Below, piece after piece: positions 7,372 to 9,700 of a stretch of 9,700 nucleotides of DNA. Made by a program: the position numbers and the translations under genes. This stretch comes from Deltaproteobacteria bacterium (lineage in GTDB: Bacteria > Desulfobacterota > DAOWNY01): contig DAOWNY010000056.1 in assembly GCA_030642325.1 (NCBI GenBank), positions 1 through 9,700 on the forward strand, read 5' to 3'. Under the pieces are notes generated by a model that saw only the letters and a list, made by a program, of their open reading frames with translations, did not search any database and was not told the DNA's origin. How positions within the stretch are numbered: position 1 is the first letter of the stretch; each line of letters starts with the position of its first letter.

Positions 7372-8457
7372 TCAATCCCTGGGCCTCATTTTAGGATACG
7401 AACCCAAAACTTTTAAAAATTGTGAATTCATTCTCAGTTCTTCAATCGCTTCCTTGATGTGCCCGCTGGCTATATGCCCTTCCATATCGATGAAGAAGCA
7501 ATATTCCCATGCCCGGTTCTTAAGGGGCCGTGATTCAATTTTTGTTAAATTGATACCTCTGTCGGCAAAAGGTTTTAGTATTTTATATAAAGCACCCGGT
7601 TCATCTTTAACGGAAAAGAGTATTGAGGTTTTGTTATCACCACTCTTGTCGGAAACATTTTTGGCGATTACCAAAAAACGGGTAAAATTAAACTTATTAT
7701 CCTCAATATTTTTTGTTACTGTTTCCAGATTATATAATATTCCAGCCATTTCTCCGGCAATTGCCCCTGCCTTGGGATCATTTTCCACCATCTTTGCTGC
7801 CGCTGCAGTGCTGGTTACATCAAAAACGGGAACATGGGGCAGGTTATTTCTCAACCAGTTCTTACATTGGGCAAGGGCGTTTAGATGGGAGTATATTTTT
7901 TCAATCTCCCCTATCTTCCCGCTCCGGGAAAGAAGGGCATGGGAAATATCCAGTAAAATTTCTGCATATACCTTTAGGTCCGAATCAATAAACATATCCA
8001 GTGTATGATTTATTACTCCTTCATTAGAATTTTCGACTGGAACCACTCCGTAATTAGCCCTGCCTCTTTCCACTTCCTCAAAAACACTGGTAATATCTTT
8101 TTGGGGAATTAAATGGGCGGATCGGCCAAACTGCTTAATGGCGGCAAGATGAGTAAAGGTTGCCTGGGGACCAAGGTAGGCAATCTGTAGAGGCTTTTCC
8201 AGAGAAAGTGAAGCAGAAATAATTTCTCGAAAAATCAACTTGACGGCTTCATCCGGAAGCGGTCCATGGTTTGCTTTGACCAACCCCTTATAAATTTTTT
8301 GTTCGCGGGCAGGAACATAGAAATCTCCATCAACCTTCTCTTTTGCTTTTCCCACCTCAATAACCAATCGCGCCCGCTTATTTAAAAGGCGAAGGATTTC
8401 AGCATCAGTATCATCAATTTGTTGGCGAAACTTATTCAACCGGTCGGAATTTTCCAC
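7372..8457 (-). CDS. pheA: Bifunctional chorismate mutase / prephenate dehydratase (P-protein)
   Basis: Converts chorismate to prephenate and then to phenylpyruvate, the committed branch to phenylalanine. The 361 aa carry three parts. An AroQ chorismate mutase spans about 1-88, with R11, R28, K39 and E52 at the places known for the E. coli active site. A prephenate dehydratase domain spans about 90-268, with LGPQATFTH at 95-103, VPVENSNEG at 139-147 and the catalytic T259-R-F. A regulatory ACT domain spans about 277-352, with GAL at 288-290 and ESRP at 308-311, the phenylalanine-binding motifs, so feedback inhibition by Phe is expected. The start is a GTG at 8457 with a modest AGGG-type site upstream; no in-frame ATG gives a full mutase domain. 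It is probably the first gene of the pheA-hisC-cmk unit. I see no T-box, and the leader looks too short for one. Confidence 0.95.
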   Translation of the reverse strand: MENSDRLNKFRQQIDDTDAEILRLLNKRARLVIEVGKAKEKVDGDFYVPAREQKIYKGLVKANHGPLPDEAVKLIFREIISASLSLEKPLQIAYLGPQATFTHLAAIKQFGRSAHLIPQKDITSVFEEVERGRANYGVVPVENSNEGVINHTLDMFIDSDLKVYAEILLDISHALLSRSGKIGEIEKIYSHLNALAQCKNWLRNNLPHVPVFDVTSTAAAAKMVENDPKAGAIAGEMAGILYNLETVTKNIEDNKFNFTRFLVIAKNVSDKSGDNKTSILFSVKDEPGALYKILKPFADRGINLTKIESRPLKNRAWEYCFFIDMEGHIASGHIKEAIEELRMNSQFLKVLGSYPKMRPRD

Positions 8458-8511
8458 TTAAATACCCTATCGATATGAAAAATCTTTACAATTTAATTTC
8501 TCTATCAGCTT

Positions 8512-8540
8512 TAAATAACTTAAAAACCGGAAAAAATCAA
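8512..8540 (-). promoter_or_regulatory. Possible promoter of the pheA-hisC-cmk unit
   Basis: In minus-strand sense TTGATT (8535-8540) and TATTTA (8512-8517) lie 17 nt apart, about 55 nt before the pheA GTG. The -35 is a fair match to consensus and the -10 a weak one. The region is very AT-rich, so chance matches are likely. Confidence 0.33.
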
Positions 8541-8839
8541 TGCTTTTTTGGAAAAAATGATGAATCTAATCCCTGGACCGAAAATTATTTATGGTTTCTT
8601 TTGCTTGGTTTGAGATGATAAGTAAATATTAAAAATGCGGGATTGATATTTTTTTATGATTTTTACGATCCAAAGCTATGAGCGCAAATGCCGGTTGGAT
8701 TCTCTGAAAGCCTTGTAGTTGCTGCAATTAGGTTATATCGGACATGTTGTGATCAAGTATGTTTTGCCATAAGATCGCCATTTTTCATTAGAAATAAAGG
8801 AATAATCAACCAAATCAAGAGGCTAATTAAGAAAGTGAT

Positions 8840-8883
8840 GATAAAGTATGCGCAATACGCTTTGCAAAAACGCATACTTTATC
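8840..8883. repeat. Perfect 13-bp inverted repeat with 18-nt spacer
   Basis: The left arm GATAAAGTATGCG (8840-8852) is the exact reverse complement of the right arm (8871-8883), around an 18-nt spacer. A smaller 4-bp pairing, gcaa 8852-8855 with ttgc 8862-8865, is an alternative inner fold. No T-run follows on either strand, so it is not a normal intrinsic terminator. It could be a regulator-binding site, a small RNA hairpin or the remnant of a small mobile or REP-like element; the sequence does not tell which. Confidence 0.75.
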
Positions 8884-9067
8884 TCAATCATAATAGTCAA
8901 TATAAATAGCTAGTTATGGCAAGTTCGACTCAATTACGTGCCTACATAGCAAACAGATGCCAACTGCCATTTGCGGTAATAGATACATACTATAAGAAAA
9001 CCGTATCCGGGTCAATCATTGTATTCACTATACAAGATGTGACACCATATATACTTTTTTTGGCGAC

Positions 9068-9181
9068 TTAATACGAATTAAAAATAATAACTTTGCTGCC
9101 CAAAAACTCATTAATTGCTTTAACTATTGCGCCGTGTGGCTCTGAGAATTCTTTTTTTAAATAAAACAAAATTTTAATGGG
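9068..9181 (-). pseudogene. Possible gene remnant (about 36-codon protein-like frame)
   Basis: On the minus strand a frame closes with TAA at 9068-9070 and includes the protein-like stretch EFSEPHGAIVKAINEFLGSK. It is closed upstream by a stop inside the terminator hairpin, has no ATG and has no ribosome binding site, so it is not an intact gene. I do not recognise a family. The amphipathic, helix-then-strand look suggests former coding sequence, but chance cannot be excluded. Confidence 0.22.
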
Positions 9182-9200
9182 TCAAGAGTAGACTTGACCC
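9179..9200 (-). terminator. Hairpin terminator after the sugar phosphorylase gene
   Basis: A perfect 8-bp stem, GGGTCAAG (9179-9186) with CTTGACCC (9193-9200), and a 6-nt loop, 20 nt beyond the TGA at 9221. On the minus strand it is followed by an A/T-rich tract with short T-runs rather than a clean U-tract. Its place directly after the gene supports a role in termination. Confidence 0.6.
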
Positions 9201-9220
9201 TCTTTCAATTTCTGGCTCAT

Positions 9221-9700
9221 TCATTCAGATCCCTTTTCGCTTTCAGGTATCAGCCAAATAACATCATAGGGCTGCAAGGTCACATCAAGCGTTCCATCAC
9301 GGGCTGTCTTTTCGGTGTCCCCTAAAAGATCATACCACCTTATTTCCTCAACACCAAGTTCGGAAAGCCGGACAATGATGCTGCACACCCTGCCGGTGAC
9401 GTTGGCCATGGTCAGGATGTGCTGGTCCTTTTCAGGTGATGTCCTCAATACAGTGAAAACATCCGAAGAGAGCATCAAGACACGTTGGGCTCCATGGGGG
9501 TGGAAGGCGCGGTTTCTTGTACGGGTAAGATTAAGTTTACTGATGTAACGAAGGATGAGCGAAACTTTAGAGTTGGGGTCTTTTAAGGCAATCGGCGCAA
9601 CCGTGCTGTCGATCACCCCTCGGTTAATGTCTCTATTGTGTTTTGTTTTTTTAACTAGTTCGTGGTCGTTAGGGGTTCCGACGGCGCCGTGGACGTATAC
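9221..9700 (-). CDS. C-terminal part of a GH13 subfamily 18 sugar phosphorylase (sucrose phosphorylase-like), 5' end beyond window
   Basis: The frame stays open from the TGA at 9221 to the right edge, giving the last 159 residues of a longer protein. An internal GTG at 9616 should not be taken as the start, because the codons before it carry family motifs: VYVHGAVGTPND near the edge, then INRG. After these come AFHPHGAQRVL, VFTVLRTSPEK, a beta-rich C-terminal domain with ILTMANVTG, WYDLLGDT and the closing TLQPYDVIWL. This order (YxH-x(3)-G-xxND, then R-x-INR, then AFHP-x(2)-xQ, then a PY-x-(V/I)-xWL end) is what I know from GH13_18 phosphorylases. These enzymes cleave sucrose, glucosylglycerate, sucrose 6'-phosphate or related alpha-glucosides with phosphate to give alpha-glucose 1-phosphate. 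The substrate-determining loops lie outside the window, so the exact activity cannot be named. By eye its DNA is richer in GC than the adjoining spacer. Confidence 0.8.
   Translation of the reverse strand, partial: VYVHGAVGTPNDHELVKKTKHNRDINRGVIDSTVAPIALKDPNSKVSLILRYISKLNLTRTRNRAFHPHGAQRVLMLSSDVFTVLRTSPEKDQHILTMANVTGRVCSIIVRLSELGVEEIRWYDLLGDTEKTARDGTLDVTLQPYDVIWLIPESEKGSE

Larger units (their letters stand above)
8458..9220. other. AT-rich stretch without a convincing intact gene
   Basis: About 760 bp lie between pheA and the sugar phosphorylase. The DNA is visibly more AT-rich than the flanking genes and is broken by stops in all frames. It contains a candidate pheA promoter, the 13-bp inverted repeat at 8840-8883, a short protein-like fragment at 9068-9181 and the terminator hairpin at 9179-9200. 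Two small plus-strand frames (8688-8909 and 8916-9071) have no ribosome binding site and no recognisable product. No tRNA, rRNA or CRISPR pattern is seen. A decayed gene or a boundary between unrelated chromosomal blocks would explain it. Confidence 0.6.

Noticed and set aside
7454..8008. 184-codon plus-strand frame opposite pheA
   Set aside because: It is antisense to the dehydratase and ACT domains of pheA, and its composition mirrors the complementary codons.
8458..8640. T-box or Phe attenuator ahead of pheA
   Set aside because: No T-box consensus, no Phe-rich leader peptide and no terminator/antiterminator pair could be found.
8688..8909. 73-codon plus-strand frame in the spacer
   Set aside because: No Shine-Dalgarno site, no recognisable motif, it runs against all real genes, and its 3' part covers the inverted repeat; chance is the simplest explanation.
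8916..9071. 51-codon plus-strand frame beginning MASSTQLRAY
   Set aside because: The ATG has no ribosome binding site and the product resembles nothing known to me; it ends over the AT-rich tract and is probably a chance frame.

Overview
This is a compact bacterial chromosomal window. Every recognisable gene lies on the minus strand, so transcription runs from high to low coordinates. By eye the DNA is moderately AT-rich. Shine-Dalgarno sites are GGAGG-like. The gene set points to a free-living bacterium, possibly a deltaproteobacterial (Desulfobacterota-like) or related lineage: a chorismate mutase/prephenate dehydratase fusion, a six-domain S1 gene after cmk, and a DHH-CBS-CBS-poly(A)-polymerase fusion beside xerD. 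That assignment is inference; no taxonomic marker was compared.

Layout in the direction of transcription. At the right edge (9700-9221) is the C-terminal part of a GH13 subfamily 18 sugar phosphorylase, cut by the window and followed by a hairpin terminator at 9179-9200. Next is an AT-rich stretch of about 760 bp (9220-8458) with no convincing intact gene. It holds a perfect 13-bp inverted repeat (8840-8883) and a short protein-like fragment (9068-9181). The main cluster follows: pheA (8457-7372), hisC (7352-6264), cmk (6263-5544), rpsA (5405-3495), xerD (3383-2490) and a large multidomain tRNA nucleotidyltransferase (2472 to beyond position 1).

The first three genes are tightly packed (19 nt between pheA and hisC, 0 nt between hisC and cmk), so they are probably one transcript. 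pheA makes phenylpyruvate, and the HisC-type aminotransferase can supply the transamination to phenylalanine as well as serving histidine synthesis. cmk feeds CTP/dCTP pools. rpsA has a 138-nt leader with two hairpins and a possible promoter of its own. xerD and the nucleotidyltransferase are 17 nt apart and likely cotranscribed; they act in chromosome dimer resolution and tRNA 3'-end maturation.

Most of the window is housekeeping and I see no undescribed defence or mobile system. The parts most worth a second look are the rpsA leader, the 13-bp inverted repeat in the gene-poor stretch, the decayed-looking fragment there, and whether the large fusion enzyme adds only A or the whole CCA.
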